Origin: Kiritimatiellia bacterium
GTDB taxonomy: Bacteria; Verrucomicrobiota; Kiritimatiellia; RFP12; UBA1067
Length of the DNA: 22,933 nucleotides
Assembly (NCBI GenBank): GCA_017547265.1
Contig: JAFYQC010000064.1
Location: 1 to 22,933, forward strand
Direction: 5' to 3'
The position numbers and the translations under genes were made by a program. A model generated the notes under the pieces. The model searched no databases. It was not told the DNA's origin and saw only the letters and a list, made by a program, of their open reading frames with translations. Positions 13,601 to 22,600 of this stretch are shown here, piece after piece (position 1 is the stretch's first letter; every line of letters starts with the position of its first letter).

Positions 13601-15239
13601 GTTCAAAGCTTGGGGTGTATCTGTCCCAGAGGGGATTGACGTTCGGAAGGATGCACAAAAGCCCACATCGCCAAGCAATAAGACTTCGTGGCGTATTGAT
13701 TCAGGAAGAGAAGACCGCCCTGTAAGAACCAACAATGCGACAATCTCAGCAAGCCAGACCGACATCTCTGGTGGTCAACAGGGATTGAATGTTGCGGCGA
13801 TGGACATATCGGAATTCCTAGTCGAGGGCGGTATTTTGAAAGGGTTTGCAAAGCCTGCCACAAATGAAGTGGTCGTTATTCCGGCTGGCGCTGGAATAAA
13901 ATCGGTGTGTATTGATGGGCTTACTAGCAACATGAAAATGAAGGTTCTTGTGTTGCCGGAAGGCGTGGAGCAGATCGATAGGGCGTCCGGCGGCTATCGT
14001 CCAGGCACTTCTCTTGAGGCAGTCAAGATTCCGGCCTCTTTGACTACCATTCGTCCGACGGGGTTCGATGCCAACTGGCGGCACTTGAATTCGATTGAAG
14101 TCGCCCAAGGTTCCCCCTACCGAATGCAAGACTTCTGCCTGATCGATACGCGCGACAGTTCGGTGGTCTTCGCTCTGCCAGGCAAGGAGCGGATCGTCGT
14201 GCCGTCTGGAACAAAGAGAATAGCTGATTGGGCCTTCGACGACAACGACGTGAGGGAAGTTGTCATTTCGGAGGGAGTGGAGAAGATAGGCCGTGGGGCT
14301 TTCAAGGGATGCCGTAGCATGAAGAAGTTGATCATTCCTGCATCAGTGGGCAAGATAGGAAACGAATTCCTGTCTGGTTGCGGTAGATTGGATGATGTCG
14401 TGGTCGCAGAAGCCAATCCCTATTATTGCTCAAGGGATGGATTCTTTATGGACAAATTGACAAGGACTCTTGTGCGAGCGTTTGGCTCTCCAAGAAAAGT
14501 TGACGTGCCAGCCGACATAAGGGTTATTGGTGCGGGTGCATTTTCATTTATGGACTCAATTGTCTCATTGACTGTTCCGGATGCTGTTGAGCGCATAGAG
14601 GAAGACGCTTTTGCCTATTGTGAGAATCTTTTGGAGTTGCGGCTTCCAGATCGTTTGGAATATTGCGACAGCCACTTGATTTCCGGTTGTAGCAGCCTGA
14701 AGTCTGTGAAATTCCCCGTAGGCCTTTCGCATCTTGCTGGTAACTGCGCTATTGGTAGGTGCAGCAGCCTCAGAGAAATCGTTCTTCCAGAGGGGCTCTT
14801 GACGATTGGCGCAGGCGGACTTGGGGCAATATGGAAATGTGACAATCTGGAACGAATATACATACCTGCCAGCGTGGCCACCATCACATCGGGCGGTTCG
14901 TTTATGGACAATCCAAGTCTCACGTGCTTTGAGGTCTCGCCGGATAATCCCAAATTCTGCGCATACGAGGGTGTCTTGTTTGACAAGGACATGACAAGAC
15001 TGATCAGGTGTCCTGATGCCAAGAAGGGAGTTTTCTGCGTTCCCGCGTCTGTGAAATCGATTGACTATTGTGCATTTAGCGGATGCAACAATTTATCTGA
15101 GATTCAGTTGCCAGAGGGGATCGGAGTTGTCAACAAATGGGCGTTCCGGGGTTGCTCTGCCAAGACAAATTTCGTGTCAAGCGCATCTCAAAAGACGTTC
15201 GAAAAGGTCAATGCACGTAGAGCCGAAGTGCAGGAATAG
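10656..15239 (+). CDS. Giant receptor-like Ser/Thr kinase with LamG-like and leucine-rich-repeat ectodomains
   Basis: The protein has 1527 residues, with ATG after an agagagg RBS, 29 nt behind the tail-anchored kinase. The cytoplasmic kinase (about 19-285) has LLGKGSMGEVYLL, K47, HRDIKPDN (D144), SDLG and GTPAYMAPE, and is close in sequence to the kinase at 3781. One membrane helix lies at about 308-331 (WVWGGIVAGMAACAVVAWLV). Outside, a LamG/concanavalin-like jelly roll spans about 397-596 (AFSFKP, then GAIDDLYIYDRALTQKEI). A first BspA-type LRR_5 block spans about 702-828 (LKEISLPESLERIGDHAFYS). An unrecognised domain follows at about 834-985. After a polar linker, a long second LRR_5 block runs to the end (for example VREVVISEGVEKIGRGAFKG). 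LamG and LRR_5 domains commonly bind glycans or proteins, so a surface or host-polymer sensor is likely. The layout resembles plant receptor kinases with reversed topology. No C-terminal anchor is seen. Confidence 0.9.
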   Translation: MKRSAKTGLLEIGGMFGDYCVVRLLGKGSMGEVYLLRDKDGNQYAAKIMCPPDDSGNDGWITRFTREARFAMTVQHKNLVAVHKVGKDEATGFCYIIMDYVPGGTLSERLEKNGRFSIREAVDITVQIASVLEVAHSVGVVHRDIKPDNILFDSDGSVKLSDLGVAKFRDTGTVMVTTAEMIIGTPAYMAPEQMLNSHNVDARADIYSLGLVLYEMLSGTRPHANSTVVELLTKAIKNEELPDIRTLRPEISIALSQVIAMMVATKPEERVATAMDVVKMLYEANSDRLILRKSSCPAGKSSAVRHRWWVWGGIVAGMAACAVVAWLVLPQMHKGTSQPAHVENAGNGQQSEDCRDVSGDSQVVPTDNGNAVQTGNISDERLGKLPVEAMPKEGLMTAYDYNDGAAVNFGYGRAVVRRSDVSYQDGVAVFNGKYQFQGGEDIVLPDFNYDHFAVAFSFKPETANEMFRIGEDASGMLMIDLNSWNGDHLSVRFSDPRVERVDSPVTLKEWNWIVCSVDVSRRLAMVSVNGQPPAERLLPADFYWRLPSDKIVGDSFRRLHFGNANRGIRYTGAIDDLYIYDRALTQKEIVNVSRRIQCNDRASPSVSSGAGLEFSKPKLVSGKWVLTRMPEISQYWNATISMGDITLGVRIDAKGVVVPSIGQLDYENIDLSLPVVDAAGVQAHIYAIGSEHGGVYCAGRSSVRTIKLPTTLRELRAYAISGCLHLKEISLPESLERIGDHAFYSCIMLESISIPENVREIGSGSFGACGCLAKVDIRCKNVTIAGDAFSGKTPVGEKMSKTSWTTGPTVIAVKGAAEFEYAKYGRMNQSLLSVGYGDIRFGMSCGDIGGWGGTRMRRYESLGEIDLSFHKVGPGLLAGLRLKWRKKVDSEGYIGDAEKALDTLISILNDKLGGTINSPKLLPISDWPTFGDRGVYYANYDRIQPIGTSMTELNGYMVKISMYGGSKDKNVAVIIEIVDSYMFKAWGVSVPEGIDVRKDAQKPTSPSNKTSWRIDSGREDRPVRTNNATISASQTDISGGQQGLNVAAMDISEFLVEGGILKGFAKPATNEVVVIPAGAGIKSVCIDGLTSNMKMKVLVLPEGVEQIDRASGGYRPGTSLEAVKIPASLTTIRPTGFDANWRHLNSIEVAQGSPYRMQDFCLIDTRDSSVVFALPGKERIVVPSGTKRIADWAFDDNDVREVVISEGVEKIGRGAFKGCRSMKKLIIPASVGKIGNEFLSGCGRLDDVVVAEANPYYCSRDGFFMDKLTRTLVRAFGSPRKVDVPADIRVIGAGAFSFMDSIVSLTVPDAVERIEEDAFAYCENLLELRLPDRLEYCDSHLISGCSSLKSVKFPVGLSHLAGNCAIGRCSSLREIVLPEGLLTIGAGGLGAIWKCDNLERIYIPASVATITSGGSFMDNPSLTCFEVSPDNPKFCAYEGVLFDKDMTRLIRCPDAKKGVFCVPASVKSIDYCAFSGCNNLSEIQLPEGIGVVNKWAFRGCSAKTNFVSSASQKTFEKVNARRAEVQE

Positions 15240-15268
15240 AAATTCTGGCCAGTGTCAGCCGCTGGGCA

Positions 15269-15297
15269 TTGCCACGAAGGGCGCGATTTGGTAGACT
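15269..15297 (+). promoter_or_regulatory. Promoter of tRNA-Leu
   Basis: The -35 is TTGCCA (15269-15274). A 17-bp spacer ends in TGG, followed by the -10 TAGACT (15292-15297). The predicted start near 15304 is just before the mature tRNA 5' end at 15307. Confidence 0.7.
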
Positions 15298-15306
15298 GTT
15301 CAGAAA

Positions 15307-15392
<86 letters not shown>

Positions 15393-15443
15393 CTAGTCCA
15401 AAACTTCGCAAGTATCTCGCGCAGAGGCGCTGAGAAAACAGAG

Positions 15444-16094
15444 ATGTCCATCATAGAAATATTCGGGTATGCCTTCAAGAACGCCGCGCTTCTCGACGAG
15501 GCGCTTACCACGCCTTCGTTCAAGATGAGCAGCCCGGATGCGGTCGACAACCAGCGCCTCGAATTCCTCGGCGACGCCGTTCTCGGCTTCATCGCGGCGG
15601 AGCGGCTCTATGGCTCCCTGCCCGACGCGCCGGAGGGCGTTCTCACCGTCAAGCGCACCCACATGGTCTCCTCCGCCGCGCTCTGCGAGGCGGCCGCGCG
15701 CCACGATCTTGCCCCTCGGCTCAGGCGCAACAAGGGCGCGGCGCCGTTGCCGGAAAACTCGAAGACACTCGCCGACGCTGTCGAGGCAGTGATCGGCGCC
15801 GCATTCCTCGACGGCGGTCTCGATGCGGCGCGGACGATCTTCGATACGCTCAATCTCGCCTCGATGGCCGACGCCGCTGGTTTCAACCCCAAAGGCGACC
15901 TCCAGATCCGCGCGCAGGCCATGACTCCGCCGCGTCACCCCGCCTACCGGCTCGTCAAGACCGAGGGCAGCGACCACGAGCCGGTCTTCACCGTGGAAGT
16001 CGTTGTAGACGGCCTTGGAACCGCCTCCGCGTCGGCGCGCAGCCACAAGGAAGCCGAGGCCCTTGCCGCTGCGAAACTCCTATCTATGGTATAA
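15444..16094 (+). CDS. rnc: Ribonuclease III
   Basis: The protein has 216 residues and cleaves double-stranded RNA during rRNA and mRNA maturation. The RNase III signature NQRLEFLGDAVLGF (36-49) carries the catalytic E40 and D44. The second acidic pair is in DAVEAVIGAAFLDGG (D111, E114). The C-terminal double-stranded RNA-binding domain spans about 148-216 (NPKGDLQ, then HPAYRLVKTEGSDHEPVFTV, and the final ARSHKEAEALAAAKLL). Length is near the family norm of about 220-230. The N-terminal helix has ALTTPSF where many relatives have ALTHRSY. It lies about 50 nt after tRNA-Leu with no strong RBS (gaaaacagag), so it may be read through from the tRNA promoter. Its stop codon TAA lies inside the -10 box of the next gene. 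Confidence 0.93.
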   Translation: MSIIEIFGYAFKNAALLDEALTTPSFKMSSPDAVDNQRLEFLGDAVLGFIAAERLYGSLPDAPEGVLTVKRTHMVSSAALCEAAARHDLAPRLRRNKGAAPLPENSKTLADAVEAVIGAAFLDGGLDAARTIFDTLNLASMADAAGFNPKGDLQIRAQAMTPPRHPAYRLVKTEGSDHEPVFTVEVVVDGLGTASASARSHKEAEALAAAKLLSMV

Positions 16095-16095
16095 T
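16087..16095 (+). promoter_or_regulatory. Extended -10 promoter of tkt (TGG-TATAAT)
   Basis: TGG (16087-16089) abuts TATAAT (16090-16095), which contains the rnc stop codon TAA (16092-16094). The tkt ATG is 9 nt downstream, the same geometry as at parE. The only -35-like string (TTGCCG, 16063-16068) is too far away (21 bp), so the extended -10 must carry the promoter. Confidence 0.75.
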
Positions 16096-16104
16096 ATATC
16101 CCCT

Positions 16105-18048
16105 ATGAAAATTACCGAAGATACATTCCGTCTCGTCGCCAATACCATCCGTTGCCTCTGCGCGGACATGGTTGAAAAGGCGAAATCTGGTCACCCTGGC
16201 GCCCCGATGGGCATGGCCGACCTCGCTTCCGTTCTCTGGCTCAAGCACCTCAACGTCGACCCCAAGGACCCCGAATGGACCGGTCGCGACCGCCTCGTTT
16301 TCTCCGGCGGACACGCTTCTTCCCTCGTTTACGCGCTATTCCACCTCTCCGGCATGGGCGGCCTTTCGATGGACGAGCTCAAGACTTTCCGCCAGTGGGG
16401 CAGCCGTTGCGCCGGCCACCCCGAGCGCGGCGTCGCGCCTGGCGTAGAGGTGACGACCGGGCCTCTCGGCCAGGGCATCGCGATGGGCGTTGGCCTTGCG
16501 CTTGCCGCGAAGAAGGCGAAGGTCGCGAACCGCACGTGGGTCTTCTGCGGCGACGGTGACCTCGAGGAGGGCATCTCCCACGAGGCGGCGAGCTTCGCGG
16601 GCGCTCTCAAGCTCGACAACCTCACTCTTATATATGACTCCAACCACATCACCATCGAGGGCGATACCGCCCTTGCGATGGCCGACGACGCCAAGAAGCG
16701 CTTCGAGAGCTATGGTTGGAAGGTCTTTGAGGTCGACGGTCACGATCCTGCCGCAATCGACCGCGTCTACCGCCGCGCCGAGAAGGTGGTGGGGGCTCCT
16801 GCGATAATCATCGCCACGACTCACATTGGCTGCGGCGCCCCGACGAAGCACGACACTGCGGACTGCCACGGCGCGCCACTTGGCGCCGACGAGGTCGCTG
16901 GCACCAAGAAGGCGCTCGGCTTCGACCCTGAGAAGAGCTTCTTCGTCCCCGACGAGGTGTATTCCGTCTTCCACGCGCGGACTCTCCAGCAGCACCGCTT
17001 CGCGAACAAGGCGAAGAAGGCGGGCCCAGAGCCGACTTCCTTCGCCCTCCCCTCGCGCAAGGAGCTTTTGAAGGCGCTTCCCGCTTTCGATCCCGCGAAG
17101 CCCGTTGCGACCCGTGCGGTGTGCGGCACGGTCATGAACGCTCTCGCCCCGCTCGTCACCGGACTTATCGGCGGTAGCGCGGATCTCGGGCCGTCCAACA
17201 AGACGGTTCTAAAGGGGCTTGGCGACATCGGTCCCGGCGCTTACGAGGGTCGCAACATCCACTTCGGCATCCGCGAGCTCGCGATGACGGCGATTGTCAA
17301 CGGCCTCACGGCGTTCGGCCAGGGCTTCCGCGGCTATGGTGCGACGTTCTTTGTCTTCTCCGACTACTGCAAGCCGGCGATCCGCCTCGCGGCGCTCATG
17401 CAGCTTCCGTCGATCTTCGTCTTCTCGCACGACAGCTACTGCGTCGGCGAAGACGGCCCGACTCACGAACCGGTTGAGCAGCTTGCAAGCCTCAGGTCCA
17501 TGCCCAACGTCCGCACCTGGCGTCCCGCCGACGCGAACGAGACGGCCTTTGCCTGGGTTGAGGCGCTTCTCAGGGCCGACGGCCCGAGCTGCATCCTCAC
17601 GACGCGCCAGAACCTTCCCGTTCTTGAGGGCGTGACGGCCGAGGGTGTCGCGAATGGCGGTTATGTCGTCTATTCGGCGGGAGTCCAGGACTCTACGACG
17701 ATCCTCTTCATCGCAACCGGCTCGGAAGTCTCGCTCTGCCTCGAGGCCGCGAAGCGCCTTGCCGCCGAGGGATTTGGCGTTCGGGTCGCCTCCTTCCCGT
17801 GCATCGAGCGCTTCTACCTCGAGACGACACCGGAATACCGCTGCGCCGTCATGCCGCAGGAGATGAAGCGCCGCGTGATCGTCGAGGCCGGCGTCCGCTA
17901 TGGGCTTGACCGCTTCCGCCTCGATTTCCTCGCGACGGCTTATGTGACTCTCGACCACTTTGGCGCGTCTGCGCCCTACCAGACTCTCTCCACGAGATTC
18001 GGTTTTACGGCAGAAAACGTATATAACGTCGCGAAGACGCTCGTCTGA
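16105..18048 (+). CDS. tkt: Transketolase
   Basis: The protein has 647 residues, the usual length. It is a thiamine-diphosphate enzyme that moves two-carbon ketol units between sugar phosphates in the non-oxidative pentose phosphate pathway. The N-terminal ThDP-binding domain has KSGHPGAPMGMADL (about 28-41), GHASSLVYA, GPLGQGIAMGVGLA and the ThDP motif GDGDLEEGISHEAASFAG (from 149) ending in DSN. The pyrimidine-binding domain has the catalytic glutamate E391 in GIRELAMTAIVNGL, and HDSYCVGEDGPTHEPVEQL. The C-terminal domain follows (FIATGSEVSL, then the final DHFGASAPYQTL). The start at 16105 is chosen because the -10 box is 9 nt upstream and the frame upstream of it overlaps rnc. No RBS is visible, which is consistent with leaderless translation. 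The stop overlaps the murJ start. Confidence 0.95.
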   Translation: MKITEDTFRLVANTIRCLCADMVEKAKSGHPGAPMGMADLASVLWLKHLNVDPKDPEWTGRDRLVFSGGHASSLVYALFHLSGMGGLSMDELKTFRQWGSRCAGHPERGVAPGVEVTTGPLGQGIAMGVGLALAAKKAKVANRTWVFCGDGDLEEGISHEAASFAGALKLDNLTLIYDSNHITIEGDTALAMADDAKKRFESYGWKVFEVDGHDPAAIDRVYRRAEKVVGAPAIIIATTHIGCGAPTKHDTADCHGAPLGADEVAGTKKALGFDPEKSFFVPDEVYSVFHARTLQQHRFANKAKKAGPEPTSFALPSRKELLKALPAFDPAKPVATRAVCGTVMNALAPLVTGLIGGSADLGPSNKTVLKGLGDIGPGAYEGRNIHFGIRELAMTAIVNGLTAFGQGFRGYGATFFVFSDYCKPAIRLAALMQLPSIFVFSHDSYCVGEDGPTHEPVEQLASLRSMPNVRTWRPADANETAFAWVEALLRADGPSCILTTRQNLPVLEGVTAEGVANGGYVVYSAGVQDSTTILFIATGSEVSLCLEAAKRLAAEGFGVRVASFPCIERFYLETTPEYRCAVMPQEMKRRVIVEAGVRYGLDRFRLDFLATAYVTLDHFGASAPYQTLSTRFGFTAENVYNVAKTLV

Positions 18049-19676
18049 TGTCGTCAAAGAAGACACTCGCGAACGTCTTCACCGTCGGCGCGTTCACCAT
18101 GCTGAGCCGCGTCCTCGGGCTCGTTCGCGAGATGCTTCAGTCACGCCTCATCGGCGCAGGGGTCGAGCAGGCGGCCTTCACCCTCGCCTTCGCCATCCCC
18201 AACATGGCCCGCAAGCTGTTTGGGGAGGGGGCTCTTACGGCGGCTTTCGTCCCTGTCTTCAAGGGCGAGGTAGAGTCAGATTCGCTTGAGCGAGCCTCCC
18301 AGCTCGCGCGGGCCGTGATGACGATGGTGCTCCTGATGCTTGGCGCCATCGTCCTTCTCCTTATGGGAGGGCTCGAGGTCGTCGTTCACTTCCGCGACGC
18401 GCTGGGCTTGAAGGACACGCCCCGGCTTCTCCTGACAATCCGCCTCGTGAAGACGCTCCTCCCCTACATGATCTTCATCTGCGGCGCGGCATTCGGAATG
18501 GGCGTTCTCAATGCGCTCGGACGGTTCAAGGCGTCGAGCTTCATGCCGTGCCTCCTCAATTTCTTCTGGATCGGCATCCTCGCGTGGCTGGCGCTCTCCG
18601 GGGTGATACACGAGGCATATCCCAACTTCCTCCCCGGCCTTTTCACGGACTACCGGCTGGACCAGCGCATCCACCGCGTCGCGATGGCGATTCTCATCGC
18701 AGGCGCCGCGCAGATGGCGTTCATGCTCTGGTGCATGCACAAGGCGGGCGTTTCGCCGCGCCTCTCGTTTGCCGGATGGCGCGATTCGAAGGTTGTGCTC
18801 GTCTGGAAAAACCTCGGTATTGCCGCGCTCGGCGCGGGGGCGATACAGATCAACTACATGCTCGACCAGCTTCTCGCGCAGCTCGCGAGCGACTGGGCGG
18901 CGGGCGTCATTGGCTACGCGGAGCGCCTGATGGATCTTCCGCTCGGCGTAATCGGCGTCGCGTTCGGCACCGTGCTTCTCCCGACTTTCGCGGGGCTTTT
19001 CGCGAAGGGCGACGTCGATGGTGCGCGCGAGGCGCTTTCGTCGTCCGTCGTCTCGTTAATGTTCGTCATGCTCCCTGCTGCGGCGGGGCTTTTCGTCCTC
19101 GCGCCGGAAATCACGTCCGTCATCTACCAGGGCGGCGCCTTTGACTCGGTGGCGACTGTGCGCGTGTCGCGAGCGCTCGCGGTCTACGCCGTCGGGCTCG
19201 GGTTCTTCGGCTTCCAGAAGACGATGGTTCCGTGGTTCCAGGCGCAGAACGACATGAAGACCCCCTTGCGCGTAACTGTCTACACCGTCGTCGTCAACGC
19301 TGTGCTCAACGTCCTCGCCGTGTGGTTCCTCCCCGTGGAGTGGCGGCATGTAGGGCTCGCGCTATCGACGGTGCTGTGTGCCGCAATCGGGTGTGCGATC
19401 CTCGTCTCCCTCGCACGGCGTCGCAACGGCTCGCTCGGTTTGCGCAAGGCCTTTGGCGCGATCGGCGCACCGGGCCCGCTCCTGAAGATGCTTGCGGCTT
19501 CGATCCTAATGGGGTTTGCCGTCGCGGCGGCCAAGCCGCTTGTCGCCAATGGCCCTGCGATTGCGGCCCTTGCGGTGCTCATCGTGCTTGGCGCCGTCGT
19601 CTACGGCGTCCTTTCTCTCGTCTTCATGCGCGAGCAGGTCCGTGGTTTTCACTTGCGCTTTAGACGGAGAATATAG
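18048..19676 (+). CDS. murJ: Lipid II flippase MurJ
   Basis: This integral inner-membrane protein has 542 residues. It moves the peptidoglycan precursor lipid II to the periplasmic side (MVF/MOP superfamily). The N-terminus FTMLSRVLGLVREMLQSRLI has the conserved arginines of MurJ. NMARKLFGEGALTAAFVPVF corresponds to the family's loop 1 motif. Many hydrophobic helices follow to residue 530, as expected for 14 membrane spans, and PAAAGLFVLAPEITSVIYQG is typical of the second half. Its ATG shares one base with the tkt stop (TGATG), so it is probably translated by coupling on the tkt transcript. The protein ends in a short basic tail. The -10 box of the next gene begins one base after its stop codon. 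Confidence 0.93.
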   Translation: MSSKKTLANVFTVGAFTMLSRVLGLVREMLQSRLIGAGVEQAAFTLAFAIPNMARKLFGEGALTAAFVPVFKGEVESDSLERASQLARAVMTMVLLMLGAIVLLLMGGLEVVVHFRDALGLKDTPRLLLTIRLVKTLLPYMIFICGAAFGMGVLNALGRFKASSFMPCLLNFFWIGILAWLALSGVIHEAYPNFLPGLFTDYRLDQRIHRVAMAILIAGAAQMAFMLWCMHKAGVSPRLSFAGWRDSKVVLVWKNLGIAALGAGAIQINYMLDQLLAQLASDWAAGVIGYAERLMDLPLGVIGVAFGTVLLPTFAGLFAKGDVDGAREALSSSVVSLMFVMLPAAAGLFVLAPEITSVIYQGGAFDSVATVRVSRALAVYAVGLGFFGFQKTMVPWFQAQNDMKTPLRVTVYTVVVNAVLNVLAVWFLPVEWRHVGLALSTVLCAAIGCAILVSLARRRNGSLGLRKAFGAIGAPGPLLKMLAASILMGFAVAAAKPLVANGPAIAALAVLIVLGAVVYGVLSLVFMREQVRGFHLRFRRRI

Positions 19677-19682
19677 TATACT
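19653..19682 (+). promoter_or_regulatory. Promoter of the TPR protein gene
   Basis: The -35-like TTGCGC (19653-19658) and -10 TATACT (19677-19682) are 18 bp apart. The -10 immediately follows the murJ stop codon. Only 6 nt separate it from the ATG at 19689, so the mRNA is predicted to be leaderless. This one lacks the TGG seen in the others. Confidence 0.6.
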
Positions 19683-19688
19683 AGCATC

Positions 19689-22600
19689 ATGATGTACAGG
19701 AAGGTATCTGTCTTTTGCGGGTGCGCAGCCCTGCTTATGGCGTCGTCCACGCCTTTCGTGGCCGTTGCCGATGACGCTGCACCTGCTCCCGCCGCCGAGG
19801 CTCCCGCTGAGGAGACCGACCCGGCTCTTGAGGCTGAAATCCGCTACGTTGAGGCGCTGATCGAGTACGGCTATCCCGACTTCGCAGAGCCCGTCATCGA
19901 GGCGACAAAGAAGAAATGGCCCGAGGCCGAGACCAAGTTCTTCGCGATCGAGATTCGCGGCATGCTCTCGCTCGGCAAGTTCGACGAGGCCGAGAAGAAG
20001 ATCGCGGCGCTTCCCGACAGGAACGGCCCGAAGTACTGGGCGGCTCGCCTCGAGGTCGCGAACAACCTCTTCTTCCGCGGCAAGAAGGCCGAGTGCTCGA
20101 AGATCTACGACGAGTTCTTCAAGGCGTTCCCGAAGCCCACGAAGGAGATCCGCGAGTTCTACATGCAGGCGTGCTACGCCTGGGGCCAGATCCTCGTCGG
20201 CGACAAGCGCTTCGAGGAGGCCGTGAAGGTCTACGCCGGGCTCCTTTCGCAGATCAACAAGAAGAAGAGCGAGGATGACGCGAACACCTGGTGCAACGTC
20301 GCTTGCGAAACGGCCGAGATGTACCTTAAGCTCGCGACCGACCTGCCCGACCCCAAGAAGCGCAAGCAGTACCTCGACCCCGCGAAGAAGATCGTCGACC
20401 AGCTCCTCTGGGAGCAGGACCGTCCCGTCTACTTCGGCCGCGCAATTGCGATGAAGGCGAACATCGAGCTCTTGAAGGGTGACATCGCCAAGGCCCAGCA
20501 GACGATCAACGAGTACATGCCCCAGCTTGAGCAGCTCCACCAGTCGATCGTCGAGTTCGACCCCGAGGGCAAGGAAGGTTTGAGGAAGTTCTCCCCGATG
20601 CCGCTCTGCCGCTTCATGCTCGCGAAGATGCTGTGGGACGAGGCGCAGGCCGAGTACAAGAAGCCGAAGCGCGACGACGAGCGCGTGAAGGCGCTTCTCT
20701 TCGGCGACAAGACGTCTTCAGGCAAGCGCAACGGCCTCGGCGCGTTCAACCACGCCCTCAACGTCTTCATCCAGTACCCCGAGTCGACCTGGGCTGCCGA
20801 TGCCGGCGAGATGTCAGAGAAGATCAGGGAGTTCGCCGAGAAGAACTACGGTGCCAAGATCAAGACGACGATTACGCCTGAGGCGCTCGCGAAGGTCCGC
20901 CAGATGCAGTTTCGCGTGCCTGCCGAGAAGATGGCCGAGGACAAGGTCGAGGAGGCGATCAAGGAGTATCTCGATGTCCTCGCCCGCTATCCTGAGGTCA
21001 AGGAGTCGATTTACGCCGTCGAAGAGGTGATTCGCGGCCTTCTTGGTCTCATCCAGGCCAACAAGGACAATCCCAAGGCCGCCGAATGGCGAATTGACGC
21101 CGACGCGATCGAGGGCTATCTCGCCGAGCGTTTCGCGGGTCTCAAGGATCGCGAGCTCATGACGATGGCCGGTGAGTCGGTTCTGCGCCTTGCCGCATAC
21201 GAGAAGCAGCTTGGCCAGCTTGCCCGCGCCGACAAGCTCTACGGCGATTTCCTCATGAACTACCGTCGCCACGTGAGCGCTCCGACGACGGCCTCCCAGC
21301 TGCTCGGCGAGGCGATGCGCGGCGAACGCTGGGCCGATGCGATAAAGCTCTGCGGCATCATTCAGAAGCACTATTCCAACTCCCTGTACTACGCGACGTC
21401 CTATTCCCAGGAGTCCTACTGCCACTCCAAGCTTGACGAGCAGGCCGAGGCGATCGCCACGATGAAGAAGTACGTCGAGGTCGAGAAGGACGGCATCGCG
21501 CGCGAGCAGGCCCGCATGGCTCTCGCCCAGATGTACCAGAAGGAGGGCTTCGATATCGTTTCCGGCGCAGAGACGAACGAGACGCCCGAGGCCGTTTCGG
21601 CGGCGCTCGCTGCCGGTTCCGCCCAGATCGTCCGCGGCATAAAGGAGTTCCGCGCGTTTGCCGACAAGGCCGACAAGGCGCTTGCCGACCCCTCGCTCAC
21701 CAAGGCCGACAAGGCCAAGTACAATCTTCTCAGGGAACAGGCCCTCTTCCTCGTCGGCGACTGCTGGCGTCGCATGACGAAGCCCGAGGCCAAGCTCAAG
21801 ATGTTCCGCGAAAACGCCGCGAAGAGCTACGAAGACTATCTCTCCGCATATCCCGAGGGACGCTATTCGACGAACGCCTACGTCCGCCTCGGTACGATTT
21901 ACACCGCGCTCGGCGACACCGAAAAGTCGCGCGACGCCCTTGACCGCCTCTCCAAGGCGTTCCCCAACTCGCCCGAGGCGAAGAACGCGAAGCCCCAACT
22001 CGCGAAGTCGCTCATCGAGATGGGCATGAAGAAGGAGGGCACCGAGATATACGCCGAGATGCTCCGCACCGACGGCGCGTACACCGCGTGGCAGTTCGTC
22101 AACGCGGGCGAAGCGCTTATCGAGGCCAAGAGCTGGTCGCTCGCGAACGATGCGTTCGAGAAGGCGATCCACAAGGCCGGCACCAACCAGCTCCTCACCG
22201 TCGCGAGGGCGCGACTCGGCGAGGCGAAGGCGCTCTACAAGCAGAAAGCCTATGTCCAGGCGCGCGATGCCCTCGACCAGTTCCTCGAAGACGAGAAGAT
22301 GGCGAAGATGTCCATCGCCGTCGATGCCCATCGCCTCATGATCGAGGTTGCCTCCGAGCAGGGCCGCACCGAGAAGGACTCCGATCTCCGTGCCAAGCAC
22401 TTTGGCAAGGCCATTGGCTCTGTTAAGAAGCTCCGCAACTATTGGAAGAACAAGCCGCAGTGGGAGCAGGATACCGTTGATTTGATGTCGGCTGACGTCA
22501 AACTTCGCCAGATGGCCGCCGAAGAGGCGATGGGTCTCAAGGAAGAGGCCGACAAGTCCGGGCGCACCGCAGCTTCTACGCTCCTTGGCTTCCTGCAGTC

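Noticed and set aside
16015..16104. N-terminal extension of transketolase to 16015
   Set aside because: It lies inside rnc in another frame and upstream of the -10 box. The family N-terminus begins at the ATG 16105.
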